Shown here: positions 12,921 to 19,719 of the stretch, one piece after another | Numbering within the stretch: position 1 is the stretch's first letter | Layout of the letters: each line of letters starts with the position of its first letter | Origin: Anaerolineae bacterium | Lineage (GTDB): Bacteria; Chloroflexota; Anaerolineae; Anaerolineales; Villigracilaceae | Assembly: GCA_003694975.1 (NCBI GenBank) | Contig: RFJH01000137.1 | Span: 1 to 19,719, forward strand | DNA: 19,719 bases | Reading direction: 5' to 3' | Notes under the pieces: model-generated | Seen by the model: the letters and a program-made list of their open reading frames with translations, nothing else | Database searches by the model: none | What the model was told of the DNA's origin: nothing | Translations under genes and position numbers: made by a program

Positions 12921-15456
12921 GCGCCGTCTTTTCCACCTCGATGCGCGTGGGAAAGGCATCCTTCAGTTCATCCAGATGGGTGATGACCAGAATCTTGGCG
13001 AAATCCTCGCGCACCAGGTTGATGGCCTCGATCAGGCGCTGACGCCCTTGCGCATCCTGCGAGCCGAATCCTTCGTCAATGACCAGCGTCTGCAGGCGGG
13101 CCCCTTTGCGCTGCGAAAGGATTTTGGAAAGCGCCAGCCGGATGGCAAAGTTGACGCGAAACGCCTCACCGCCGGAGTACATCTCGTAGGCACGCACCCC
13201 GGCGCCATCGCTGATCTGGATATCCAGCGTCTCTCGCATGTCCTGGCGGCGCTTGTCCTTATACGGCGCCTGAGTGACGAAGCGGATGGACATGCTGCCT
13301 TCGCTGAGGCGATCGAGCAATTCATTGGCCTTGCTCTCGATTTGTGGCAGGGCCTGCTCGATGAGCAGGGCGGGAATACCGTCCTTACCAAAGGCGCGCT
13401 CGAGTTGCCGGTGGCGACCGATGCGCAGGGCGAGATCCTCGCGTTGGGCTTCCAGGTCGGCGCGGCGGGCGCGCAGGTCGTCGAGGACGGTCACTTTTTG
13501 TCGCGCCGCGCCAACCTCCTGGTTCTTGGCGTTCTCTTGCTCCTTGAGTTCAAAGAGTGCCTGCTCGGCGGCCTCGATATCAGGTGCCTGGGCCTCGGCC
13601 TTGGCCAGGGCATCGGCGGCCTGGCGATAGTCTGCCTCTTGCTTCGCGATGTCCGCATCCAGTTTGCGGAGATCGGCCTGGATGGTCTCGATCTCGCGCT
13701 CCAGTGACTCGAGGCGAGTACGCGCGGCCCTCAATTCGTGGAAGGCTTCTTCGGCAGAGCGTCCCTCTTGCTCGGCTTGACGGGCGGCTTCGTGCGCGGC
13801 GGCGTCGTATCCCAGGGCTTTGAGCGCCTCGTCAATCTCGACCAGGCGGCGACGGGCTTCCTGGGCATATTCTTCCGTCTCCAAAGCCCTGACCACCTCG
13901 GAAAGGCGCTTCGCGCCACGCTGCTCCCACTCCACGGCGACCTGACGCAAGGCCTCCAGTTGGGCATTCTTCTCCGAGATGGTCGTGGTGTGCTTCAGAT
14001 GCTCCTCCTCAAGCGCCTTGAAAGCGGCCAGGTTCTCTTCCAGCGCGGCGACGCGTTCCTCCAGCGCCTTGATGGCCTCCTTGTTGGCACGGAAACGGTC
14101 CCCCATCGCTTTCCCCTCAGCGGTCAGATGTGCGACCAGGGTCTCTCTCTCGTCCTCGCTCAAAGGTTGCCCGCAGAGGGGACATTGGCTACCTTCCGCC
14201 TCGGCGAGTTGGTCTATACGCGCCTTAAGTTCGTTCATCTGGGGACGCAAAGCCGCGTTCTCGGCGCGTCGCGCTTCGAGTTCCCGGTGGGTGGTTTGGA
14301 GTTCCTCCTCCAGAGCGCCGCGCTGTTGCAACCGGGCTTCGACCTCCGCCAGCGCCTCGCGCGCCGTCTCCAGTTCACCCTCCAGAGTGCGGATTTTCTC
14401 CTCCTGGGTAGCGATATGGCGCGCCTGCGCTTCCAGGTTCTCGCGCTCCTGCTCCAGGCGGGCGCGCTCGGCAGCGATCTCTTCCAGGAGCGGCTGACGT
14501 CGTTTCTCCTCGTCGCGGAAGCGCGCCGCAAGTTCATCCCACTTTTCCACCTCGGCGCGGGCGGATTGCCAGGCCTGATAGGCGGCCTCGATCTCGTCAG
14601 CGCGCGCCAGGAGTTCGGCATCGGCATCGCGCCTGGCCTGGCGCTCCTCAAGGCGTTTTTGCACCTCCTCTCGCCTGGCCAGCGAGCGTTCCAGCGAGGC
14701 TTTCAGTGCCTCCACCAGTTTGCGTTGCTCTGCCAGAGAAGCGGCGAGGCGTTTCATATCCTCCAGCGCCTTCTCCTGCCTTTCGCGCTCGGCGGTCAGG
14801 CGCTTGAGGTCATCTTCCAGGCGGCGCAGTTGGTCTTTGCGCTCCTCTTCCTCGGCCAGTTCGCCCTCGATTTCCTGGAGACGCCCCTCAATAGCAGCGC
14901 GTTCCTCTTCCAGCGCCCTGCGCCGCTCGGCGGTGCGCTCGCGATAGGTCTCCCAGATTTCCAACCCCAGGATGTTTCCCAAAATCTGCTTCCGTTTGCT
15001 GGCGGTCTGTTGGGTGAATTGATCGGCCTTACCCTGCAGGAAGAACGCCGCGTTGACGAAAGTCTCATAGTCCAGGCGTAACACATCTTCGATGTAGGCC
15101 TGGGTGGCGCGCAGGGTGCGCCCGGTCAGCGGGCGCCATTGTCCATCGCTCCAGATTTGAAACTCCAGGCGGGTGGTCTTACCACGCGGCAGGGTACGTT
15201 GCACGCGGTACGTGTTCCCTTCATAGGCAAAGGTGAAGGTCACTTCGGCAGCCTTGACTTTGGGATGCAGGTTGATGAGAGAATCATCGCGCTTGCGCGC
15301 CTGCCCAAAAAGCGCCCACGTGATGGCATCCAGGAGGGAGGATTTCCCTGCGCCGTTGGGACCGCTTATACAGGCCACATCAAAGCCGGTGAAATCCAGT
15401 TCAACCGGCTCACGATACGAGAGGAAACCGGCGAGGCGCAAGTGGATGGGGATCAT
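12895..15456 (-). CDS. sbcC: SbcC/Rad50-type SMC-like ATPase, DNA double-strand-break repair
   Basis: An 853-residue Rad50/SbcC family protein, the ATPase that works with the nuclease SbcD/Mre11 in end processing and hairpin cleavage. Walker A is SGPNGAGKSS (31-40), followed by LDAITWALFG. Long Glu/Arg/Ala-rich coiled coils flank a zinc hook CPLC near residue 423 (SQCPLCGQPLSEDE). The ABC signature is YSGGEAFRVNFAIRLALSK near 758, and Walker B is LVIDEGFGSQD near 792. ATG 15456 overlaps the acetyltransferase stop as ATGA. The N-terminus MIPIHLRLAGFLSYREP is typical, so the longer in-frame upstream reading is rejected. No sbcD gene is in this window, which is unusual because the two are usually adjacent. 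Confidence 0.95.
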   Translation of the reverse strand: MIPIHLRLAGFLSYREPVELDFTGFDVACISGPNGAGKSSLLDAITWALFGQARKRDDSLINLHPKVKAAEVTFTFAYEGNTYRVQRTLPRGKTTRLEFQIWSDGQWRPLTGRTLRATQAYIEDVLRLDYETFVNAAFFLQGKADQFTQQTASKRKQILGNILGLEIWETYRERTAERRRALEEERAAIEGRLQEIEGELAEEEERKDQLRRLEDDLKRLTAERERQEKALEDMKRLAASLAEQRKLVEALKASLERSLARREEVQKRLEERQARRDADAELLARADEIEAAYQAWQSARAEVEKWDELAARFRDEEKRRQPLLEEIAAERARLEQERENLEAQARHIATQEEKIRTLEGELETAREALAEVEARLQQRGALEEELQTTHRELEARRAENAALRPQMNELKARIDQLAEAEGSQCPLCGQPLSEDERETLVAHLTAEGKAMGDRFRANKEAIKALEERVAALEENLAAFKALEEEHLKHTTTISEKNAQLEALRQVAVEWEQRGAKRLSEVVRALETEEYAQEARRRLVEIDEALKALGYDAAAHEAARQAEQEGRSAEEAFHELRAARTRLESLEREIETIQADLRKLDADIAKQEADYRQAADALAKAEAQAPDIEAAEQALFELKEQENAKNQEVGAARQKVTVLDDLRARRADLEAQREDLALRIGRHRQLERAFGKDGIPALLIEQALPQIESKANELLDRLSEGSMSIRFVTQAPYKDKRRQDMRETLDIQISDGAGVRAYEMYSGGEAFRVNFAIRLALSKILSQRKGARLQTLVIDEGFGSQDAQGRQRLIEAINLVREDFAKILVITHLDELKDAFPTRIEVEKTAHGSTLRVV

Positions 15457-15905
15457 AGGAACTTTCGAAAGGCCAGTTGTGTTTTGATACGCACGTAGCC
15501 CAGGCGTTCGTAAAACTGATGTGCCGCGGTGCGTATGATGTTGGAGCGCACCGTAACGTACCGGCACCCGCGTTGACGCGCCCAGTCCTCGGCATGTTGC
15601 ATGAGCAAGCGCCCCGCGCCGTGCAGTCGATAACTCTCCTCGACCACCATGCCGCCCACCTCGGCAGAGAGGTCCTCCTCCAGAAGGGGACGAAGGTAAA
15701 CGTGCACCCAGCCAATGAGATTCCCCTTCCGATCGGCAGCCACGAAGACGGCGTGCCGCTCGTCGCCCAGGATACGTTCCATGCGAGCCGCCACCTCCTG
15801 GGGGGTAGATGGATAGCCGAGTTGGTCACACAGGGGCGCGAGTTGCTCCGCGTCGCTTGCAGCGGCCAGGCGTATGGTAATCGGACTCTTGTCACTACCA
15901 AGCAT
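15453..15905 (-). CDS. GNAT-family N-acetyltransferase
   Basis: A 150-residue acetyl-CoA-dependent acetyltransferase. After an N-terminal ITIRLAAASDAEQL strand-helix, the domain shows AEVGGMVVEESYRLHGAGRLLM. The R-L-H-G-A-G loop (residues 93-98) binds the acetyl-CoA pyrophosphate. It finishes with AAHQFYERLGYVRI, the usual C-terminal GNAT segment. The substrate is unknown. ATG 15905 is preferred over an in-frame start 36 bases upstream because a TATAAT box lies between them, leaving an almost leaderless message. Its stop overlaps the sbcC start, placing it first in a three-gene operon, though a functional link to DNA repair is not evident. Confidence 0.9.
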   Translation of the reverse strand: MLGSDKSPITIRLAAASDAEQLAPLCDQLGYPSTPQEVAARMERILGDERHAVFVAADRKGNLIGWVHVYLRPLLEEDLSAEVGGMVVEESYRLHGAGRLLMQHAEDWARQRGCRYVTVRSNIIRTAAHQFYERLGYVRIKTQLAFRKFL

Positions 15906-15915
15906 GGTGTTAGAG

Positions 15916-15921
15916 ATTATA
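15916..15921 (-). promoter_or_regulatory. -10 box TATAAT for the GNAT-sbcC-glycosyltransferase operon
   Basis: On the minus strand a perfect TATAAT ends 10 bases before ATG 15905. Initiation 6-7 bases after the box would leave a leader of about 4 bases or fewer, with no room for a Shine-Dalgarno. No clear -35 is seen. Confidence 0.5.
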
Positions 15922-15969
15922 CCGCCTGTCGGCGAACACACGGTGTGGCTTGCCCTGCGTTCGGTCTGA

Positions 15970-15978
15970 TGTTATCAT
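15970..15978 (+). promoter_or_regulatory. Extended -10 promoter for the Thr/Pro-rich protein
   Basis: TGT-TATCAT matches an extended -10 with one mismatch, 17 bases before ATG 15996, and overlaps the start region of a GGGGGGAG purine ribosome-binding stretch (15981-15988). It is divergent from the GNAT promoter about 50 bases away. Confidence 0.4.
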
Positions 15979-15995
15979 GAGGGGGGAGCAAACCG

Positions 15996-16511
15996 ATGGA
16001 AGCATTATCCCCGCGCGACCGACGCCGCCTGATCCTCACCCTCATCATCCTCGCCACCCTCCCGTGCTATTGCCTGGGCTGGATTGCCGTACAGGTAGCC
16101 CCCCAACCGGACACAGGCACGCGGACGCCTACCCCCTCCCACACGGCGACGCTGACCCCTACCCCACGCCCCAGTGACACGCCCACGCCCTCTCCTACCT
16201 CTGCCACAACTTCGACCCCTACGCCGACCCCGACCCTCACCGAAACGCCCACCCTGACCGCCTCCCCGACGCCGTTCCAGCCCCCAACGCTCACCTTCAC
16301 ACCGACGTTGACCTATACGCCGACCGCGACGTTCACCGCCACTCCCACATTGACCCCGTTCCTGCCTCCAACCCGCACCTTCACCCCCACTTCTTCGGCA
16401 ACCCCCACGACGACGCCCACCGCTACCTCTACCCTGACTCCTTCGCCGACCTCCACGCCTACCTCGACCAAGACACCGACTGAAACACCTGTGCCGACAC
16501 CCACTCAATAA
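15996..16511 (+). CDS. Membrane-anchored Thr/Pro-rich low-complexity protein
   Basis: A 171-residue protein. A short Arg-rich N-terminus (SPRDRRR) precedes one TM or uncleaved signal helix (about 12-32), then about 130 residues are built almost only of Thr, Pro and Ser in PTPTP, TFTPT and TATPT-type repeats. Inference: a type II or signal-anchored extracytoplasmic stalk, possibly O-glycosylated, as is common in Chloroflexota surface proteins. No folded domain follows; the gene stops at TAA 16509-16511, one base before the methyltransferase ATG. The purine-rich GGGGGGAG supports ATG 15996. The strong amino-acid bias is mirrored in the DNA as CCNAC and ACGCC repeats. No specific function can be assigned. 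Confidence 0.75.
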   Translation: MEALSPRDRRRLILTLIILATLPCYCLGWIAVQVAPQPDTGTRTPTPSHTATLTPTPRPSDTPTPSPTSATTSTPTPTPTLTETPTLTASPTPFQPPTLTFTPTLTYTPTATFTATPTLTPFLPPTRTFTPTSSATPTTTPTATSTLTPSPTSTPTSTKTPTETPVPTPTQ

Positions 16512-16512
16512 C

Positions 16513-17745
16513 ATGCCCCTTCTCACCTGGTCTGGAAAGCATCTTCCCGAACTTCAACCGGCGCGCCTCCTGACCGAGGCGCTCATCTTCCCCGGTGGCC
16601 AAGGATACCCTGAAACATACCCTGAAAACCGCCTCATCCTGGGCGACAATTTGGCCATCATGGCCGCGCTCCTGCCGGAGTACGAAGAACGCATTGACCT
16701 GATCTACGCAGACCCCCCTTTCTACACCAATCGTCGTTATCCGGCGCGCATTGGACGCGGAGAGGACTCCCGCCGACCAGACCAATGGCGACTCGCCGAA
16801 GGGTATCCAGACCGCTGGGATGACCTGGATGCCTATCTTTCGTTCCTCTATCCGCGCCTGGAGTTGATGTACCGCCTCCTCGCGCCGCATGGCACGCTCT
16901 ATCTACACCTGGACTGGCACGCGGATGCCTATGCCCGTCTCCTGCTGGATGAGATTTTCGGCGCAGATCGCCTGCTTAATGAAATCATCTGGGTCTACCA
17001 TGGCCCTTCCCCCATCCGCCGCGCCTTCAACCGCAAACACGATACCATTCTGGCTTACGTCAAAGGCCCGAAATACACGTTCAACACCGACGCGGTGCGT
17101 GAGCCGTATAACCCGAACACGGTCAAGACATTCGCATCCTCACCCAAAGCGGGGTTCGGCAAAGTGCCCGATCTGGCGCGCGGCAAAGTGCCGGAGGACT
17201 GGTGGTACTTCCCTGTCGTGGCGCGTTTGCACAACGAGCGCACCGGTTACCCGACTCAGAAACCCGAAGCCTTGCTGGAGCGTATCATTCTGGCATCATC
17301 CAACGAGGGCGATCTGGTCGCGGATTTCTTTTGCGGTTCCGGCACGACCGCCGTCGTCGCAGCGCGACATGGACGCCGCTTCCTCGCTGCCGACGCGACC
17401 TGGCGAGCGGTGCACACCACGCGCCGCCGTCTGGTCGCCAACCGGACACCGCCTTTCCGTCTGGAACGCGACGTTACGGCATCCATTCCTCCCCTGGCGA
17501 CCGGTCTCACGGTGACCTGCCGGGATGGGGAGGTCATCCTGCCTGCCGATTCGCTTCCCGACCTGGATTACTGGGAGGTGGACCCTCGCTGGGATGGGAA
17601 ACTGTTTCGCAGCGCCGCGCAGGCCCTTCGTCCGCTGCGTTCCGGAACGGTCCCCACACGCCTGAAACAAAGAACCGGACGCCATATCTGCGTCCGATTG
17701 GTTACCGCTCTGGGGGAGCGATATCAGGTTGAAGTGAACGCCTGA
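16513..17745 (+). CDS. Orphan site-specific DNA methyltransferase, beta-class (N6-adenine or N4-cytosine)
   Basis: A 410-residue type II/III-like amino-methyltransferase. Motif IV DPPFYT (67-72) lies upstream of the AdoMet motif I FFCGSGTT (about 272-279), and GYPTQKPEALLERII (about 248-262) forms motif X; this IV-before-I order defines the beta class. It transfers methyl from S-adenosylmethionine to an exocyclic amino group of DNA. DPPF instead of the commoner DPPY is a known variant. A C-terminal extension of about 100 residues (after VHTTRRRLVANR) has no motif I recognise. No restriction endonuclease or specificity gene is adjacent, so it is probably a regulatory or solitary methylase (inference). 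ATG 16513 follows the previous stop by one base without a ribosome-binding site, suggesting coupled translation. Confidence 0.92.
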   Translation: MPLLTWSGKHLPELQPARLLTEALIFPGGQGYPETYPENRLILGDNLAIMAALLPEYEERIDLIYADPPFYTNRRYPARIGRGEDSRRPDQWRLAEGYPDRWDDLDAYLSFLYPRLELMYRLLAPHGTLYLHLDWHADAYARLLLDEIFGADRLLNEIIWVYHGPSPIRRAFNRKHDTILAYVKGPKYTFNTDAVREPYNPNTVKTFASSPKAGFGKVPDLARGKVPEDWWYFPVVARLHNERTGYPTQKPEALLERIILASSNEGDLVADFFCGSGTTAVVAARHGRRFLAADATWRAVHTTRRRLVANRTPPFRLERDVTASIPPLATGLTVTCRDGEVILPADSLPDLDYWEVDPRWDGKLFRSAAQALRPLRSGTVPTRLKQRTGRHICVRLVTALGERYQVEVNA

Positions 17746-17747
17746 GT

Positions 17748-18404
17748 TTACACGTCCAGGCGATAGCCCACACCGCGAACGGTCTTCAGAAAACGGGGGT
17801 GAGCAGGGTCGAGTTCGATGGCTTTACGTAGCCAGGAAATGTGCACATCCAACGTGCGCGTGTCCCCTGTGTACGCTGTATCCCAAACCTGGGTGAAGAG
17901 CGTTTCCCGTGGGACGACTTCCCCACGGTGTTCGAGAAGAACTTGCAGCAGTGCGACCAGGCGCGGCGTGAGGCGCGAATTCTTGCCCAGACAATGGACG
18001 CGGCGACGTTCCACATCCAGTCGGATTGGCCCGACACGCACGATGTTCTTGCCGTCTCCGGGCAACAAAGGTTTTATGCGGTTGTACAGTTTTTGCACGG
18101 TAAAGGGGAGAGTCAGGACGACATCAGCGGCGGCTTTGGAGGTCGGCTTGCGCGAATCGACGATCAGGATGACGGGAAGTTTCGCGTCCGCCCGCTTGAG
18201 GGCCAGGCAGATACGCACGCCTGTGCTTCGCAGCGAGGCCGCGTTGACCACGACCACATCCGGTTTCAAACGAGGCAGGTGCTCCAGTGCCTGGCTTCCA
18301 CTGGAAGCAACCTCCACATCAAGCCCCTTCCTCCGCAGAGAGTATGTAAAGGAGGGCACCCCGGCTCGTTTTCTTTCAATGATCAGGATGGTGGCTTCAA
18401 TCAT
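17748..18404 (-). CDS. OmpR/PhoB-family regulator with a degenerate (pseudo-) receiver domain
   Basis: A 218-residue protein with a receiver-like domain (1-112) and a winged-helix Trans_Reg_C domain (about 122-218; VGPIRLDVERRRV, LTPRLVALLQVLL, LDVHISWLRKAIE, FLKTVRGVGYRLDV). The output domain is canonical, but the receiver has lost its phosphorylation chemistry. The acidic pair after strand 1 is E10-R11 (LIIERKR), the phosphoacceptor Asp is N54 (DVVVVNAAS), the switch Thr/Ser region reads LIVDSRKP, and the conserved Lys before Pro-Phe is L99 (TLPF). It should therefore act without phosphorelay, like other atypical regulators. No histidine kinase is adjacent. The gene is convergent with the methyltransferase, with only 2 bases between stops. 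ATG 18404 has no strong ribosome-binding site. Confidence 0.9.
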   Translation of the reverse strand: MIEATILIIERKRAGVPSFTYSLRRKGLDVEVASSGSQALEHLPRLKPDVVVVNAASLRSTGVRICLALKRADAKLPVILIVDSRKPTSKAAADVVLTLPFTVQKLYNRIKPLLPGDGKNIVRVGPIRLDVERRRVHCLGKNSRLTPRLVALLQVLLEHRGEVVPRETLFTQVWDTAYTGDTRTLDVHISWLRKAIELDPAHPRFLKTVRGVGYRLDV

Positions 18405-18526
18405 TCCAATACCACATGCGCAAGAAGTGGTGACACACGGACGGCTGCTTGTTGACCCCTCGTTAATGTGACCGGGGAAGGCGGGCGCGCTAGGTTAAAC
18501 AGCCAGACCGGGAAAACGTGTTTTTC

Positions 18527-18532
18527 ATTATA
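18527..18532 (-). promoter_or_regulatory. Possible TATAAT -10 for the regulator gene
   Basis: On the minus strand a perfect TATAAT lies about 120 bases upstream of the regulator ATG, within the 187-base gap after the mutase. Downstream of it the leader contains no ORF that I can support. No good -35 is visible. A CCCCC...GGGG stem of 4-5 bp followed by TTTTT just before it (about 18546-18575) might be a weak terminator for the mutase gene. Confidence 0.4.
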
Positions 18533-18591
18533 CACCAAATCTTAAAAACCCCTCCTCCGCCAATGGTACTGGGGGAAACGAAGACAACGCC

Positions 18592-19719
18592 TTAAAAAAT
18601 CGGTGCTTCGTATTCGCCCCACACACCGCGCAGAGTGCCACAGATTTCGCCCAGGGTGAGGTCGTTTTCCACACACTCGATGAAGAGCGGCATCAAGTTC
18701 TCGTCGCTGCGAGCAGCGCGTTCGAGACGGGTGCGCAGTTCGGCCACACGCCCTGCATCTCGTCGGGCGCGCAGAGCGGCCAGGCGTCGGCGTTGACTCT
18801 GCTCGATGGCCGGGTCAACACGCAAGGGTTCGAGTTCGATGCGCTCTTCAATCTGAAAGCGGTTCACGCCGACCACAATCTGTTCACCTCGTTCGATAGC
18901 CTGTTGGGTGGCATAGGCCGCATCCTGAATCTCGCGTTGGATGTAACCCTGCTCAATGGCCTTAAGTGCGCCGCCCATCTCATCTATTTTGCGAATGTAT
19001 TCCTCGGCGCGACGCTCGATTTCGTCGGTCAGGTGTTCGATGAGATAGGATCCAGCGAGGGGGTCCACACTATCGGCGACGCCCGATTCGTAGGCGAGGA
19101 TTTGTTGTGTGCGCAGAGCAATACGCACGGACTTTTCCGTAGGCAACCAGAGGGCCTCGTCCATGCTGTTCGTGTGCAGCGACTGCGTCCCGCCGAGGAC
19201 TGCGGCCAGCGCCTGGAGGGTGACGCGCACGATGTTGTTTTCCGGCTGTTGGGCGGTGAGAGTAGAGCCGGCGGTCTGCGTGTGGAAGCGCAACATCATG
19301 GAACGCGGGTTGCGCGCCCCAAAGCGTTCTTTCATGATGCGCGCCCACAGGCGACGGGCAGCGCGAAACTTGGCGACCTCCTCTAAAAGGTTGTTATGGG
19401 CGTTGAAAAAGAAGGAAAGACGCGGCGCAAAGTCGTCCACGCGGAGGCCGGCCTCCAGCGCAGCCTGCACGTAGGCGATGCCGTTCGCCAGCGTGAAGGC
19501 CACCTCCTGGACGGCGGTGGAGCCGGCCTCGCGAATGTGGTAGCCGGAAATGCTGATGGCGTTCCAACGAGGAAGATGCTCATGGCAATAGCGGAAGACG
19601 TCCGTGATCAGGCGCATAGAGGGCGCGGGCGGGAAGATGTACGTGCCGCGCGCGACATACTCCTTCAAGATGTCGTTCTGGATTGTGCCGCGCAGGTTGT
19701 GGATCTCGGCGCCCTGCCG
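18592..19719 (-). CDS. Methylmalonyl-CoA mutase large subunit, catalytic domain, N-terminus outside the window
   Basis: The frame is open to the window edge; 375 residues are visible and the gene starts beyond 19719. It is a B12-dependent acyl-CoA mutase converting (R)-methylmalonyl-CoA to succinyl-CoA. Diagnostic blocks in order are GTIQNDILKEYVARGTYIFP, ISGYHIREAGSTA, APRLSFFFNAHNN, FHTQTAGSTLTAQQPENN and GGTQSLHTNSMDEAL. The Arg in APRLSFFF agrees with methylmalonyl- rather than isobutyryl-CoA mutase as I recall it. The protein ends at GEYEAPIF with no cobalamin-binding domain, so it is the two-chain type whose B12-binding subunit is a separate gene not seen here. The epimerase of the same pathway begins the window. 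Confidence 0.95.
   Translation of the reverse strand, partial: RQGAEIHNLRGTIQNDILKEYVARGTYIFPPAPSMRLITDVFRYCHEHLPRWNAISISGYHIREAGSTAVQEVAFTLANGIAYVQAALEAGLRVDDFAPRLSFFFNAHNNLLEEVAKFRAARRLWARIMKERFGARNPRSMMLRFHTQTAGSTLTAQQPENNIVRVTLQALAAVLGGTQSLHTNSMDEALWLPTEKSVRIALRTQQILAYESGVADSVDPLAGSYLIEHLTDEIERRAEEYIRKIDEMGGALKAIEQGYIQREIQDAAYATQQAIERGEQIVVGVNRFQIEERIELEPLRVDPAIEQSQRRRLAALRARRDAGRVAELRTRLERAARSDENLMPLFIECVENDLTLGEICGTLRGVWGEYEAPIF

Noticed and set aside
12921..12959. Longer N-terminus for the glycosyltransferase from 12959.
   Set aside because: The extra residues lie inside the sbcC coding sequence, are Arg-rich and precede the natural membrane-anchor start at 12920.
13738..15081. A long plus-strand open frame opposite the SbcC-like gene.
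   Set aside because: It is the Leu/Gln/Phe-rich antisense of coiled-coil coding sequence; the opposite frame has Walker, zinc-hook and signature motifs.
15457..15567. Longer N-terminus for the SbcC-like protein from 15567.
   Set aside because: The Rad50/SbcC family starts at MIPIHLRL; the extension reads through the acetyltransferase gene in another frame.
16005..16526. Gly/Arg-rich and Val/Gly-rich open frames opposite the Thr/Pro-rich gene.
   Set aside because: They are the antisense shadow of a low-complexity repeat; there is no ribosome-binding site or conserved motif.
18405..18591. Small RNA or short gene in the 187-base gap between mutase and regulator.
   Set aside because: I saw no supported ORF with a ribosome-binding site and no strong structured element; only a possible TATAAT and a weak stem with a T-run.

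Overview
This window looks like a chromosomal piece of a GC-rich bacterium, most likely a member of the Chloroflexota (Anaerolineae-like). That assignment is inference. It rests on the overall gene mix, the membrane-anchored Thr/Pro-repeat protein, the extended -10 promoters, and dispersed repeat types that I recall from this phylum (an HREARSDEAI-coding repeat and CCATCGTCCA-type tracts). No rRNA, tRNA, CRISPR array, transposase or phage gene was seen.

Layout. 1-387: 3' part of a methylmalonyl-CoA epimerase. 466-5879: a plus-strand housekeeping block with a Memo-family protein (AmmeMemoRadiSam protein B), a CNNM/CorC-type CBS transporter-like protein, primosomal helicase PriA and a small phosphoribosyltransferase. 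5956-10920: a five-gene plus-strand membrane/heme cluster bounded by a CRP-type operator-promoter and a strong intrinsic terminator. Its genes encode a small polytopic membrane protein, a 12-TM heme-copper-oxidase-like protein with a non-canonical histidine set, a SUMF1-domain lipoprotein without the FGE cysteine pair, a UbiA/CtaB-like prenyltransferase (heme O synthase-like), and a second membrane protein paralogous to the first. 10926-11709: a Crp/Fnr-family regulator with its own promoter. 11706-15921: a minus-strand operon of GNAT acetyltransferase, SbcC/Rad50-like ATPase and GT2 glycosyltransferase. 15970-17745: a Thr/Pro-rich anchored protein and an orphan beta-class DNA methyltransferase. 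17748-18532: an OmpR-type regulator whose receiver domain has lost its phosphorylation residues. 18592-19719: C-terminal part of a methylmalonyl-CoA mutase large subunit.

How the parts fit. The central cluster is the strongest candidate for an undescribed system. The 12-TM protein has His at equivalent places in TM2, TM6 and TM10, as expected from the three-fold pseudo-symmetry of heme-copper oxidase subunit I. It lacks the TM7 His-His pair of the CuB site and has no neighbouring CuA or cytochrome c subunit. A divergent heme-farnesyltransferase homologue, a lipoprotein and two paralogous membrane proteins sharing one invariant His travel with it. The upstream operator CGTGA-N6-TCACA sits about 42 bp before a predicted start site (class II activation geometry). 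The regulator encoded just after the cluster has the R-E-x-x-x-R recognition helix expected to read GTGA. Each of the four internal gene junctions of the cluster carries a different repeat or palindrome.

The two window ends both hold methylmalonyl-CoA pathway genes (epimerase and mutase), about 18 kb apart and in opposite orientation.
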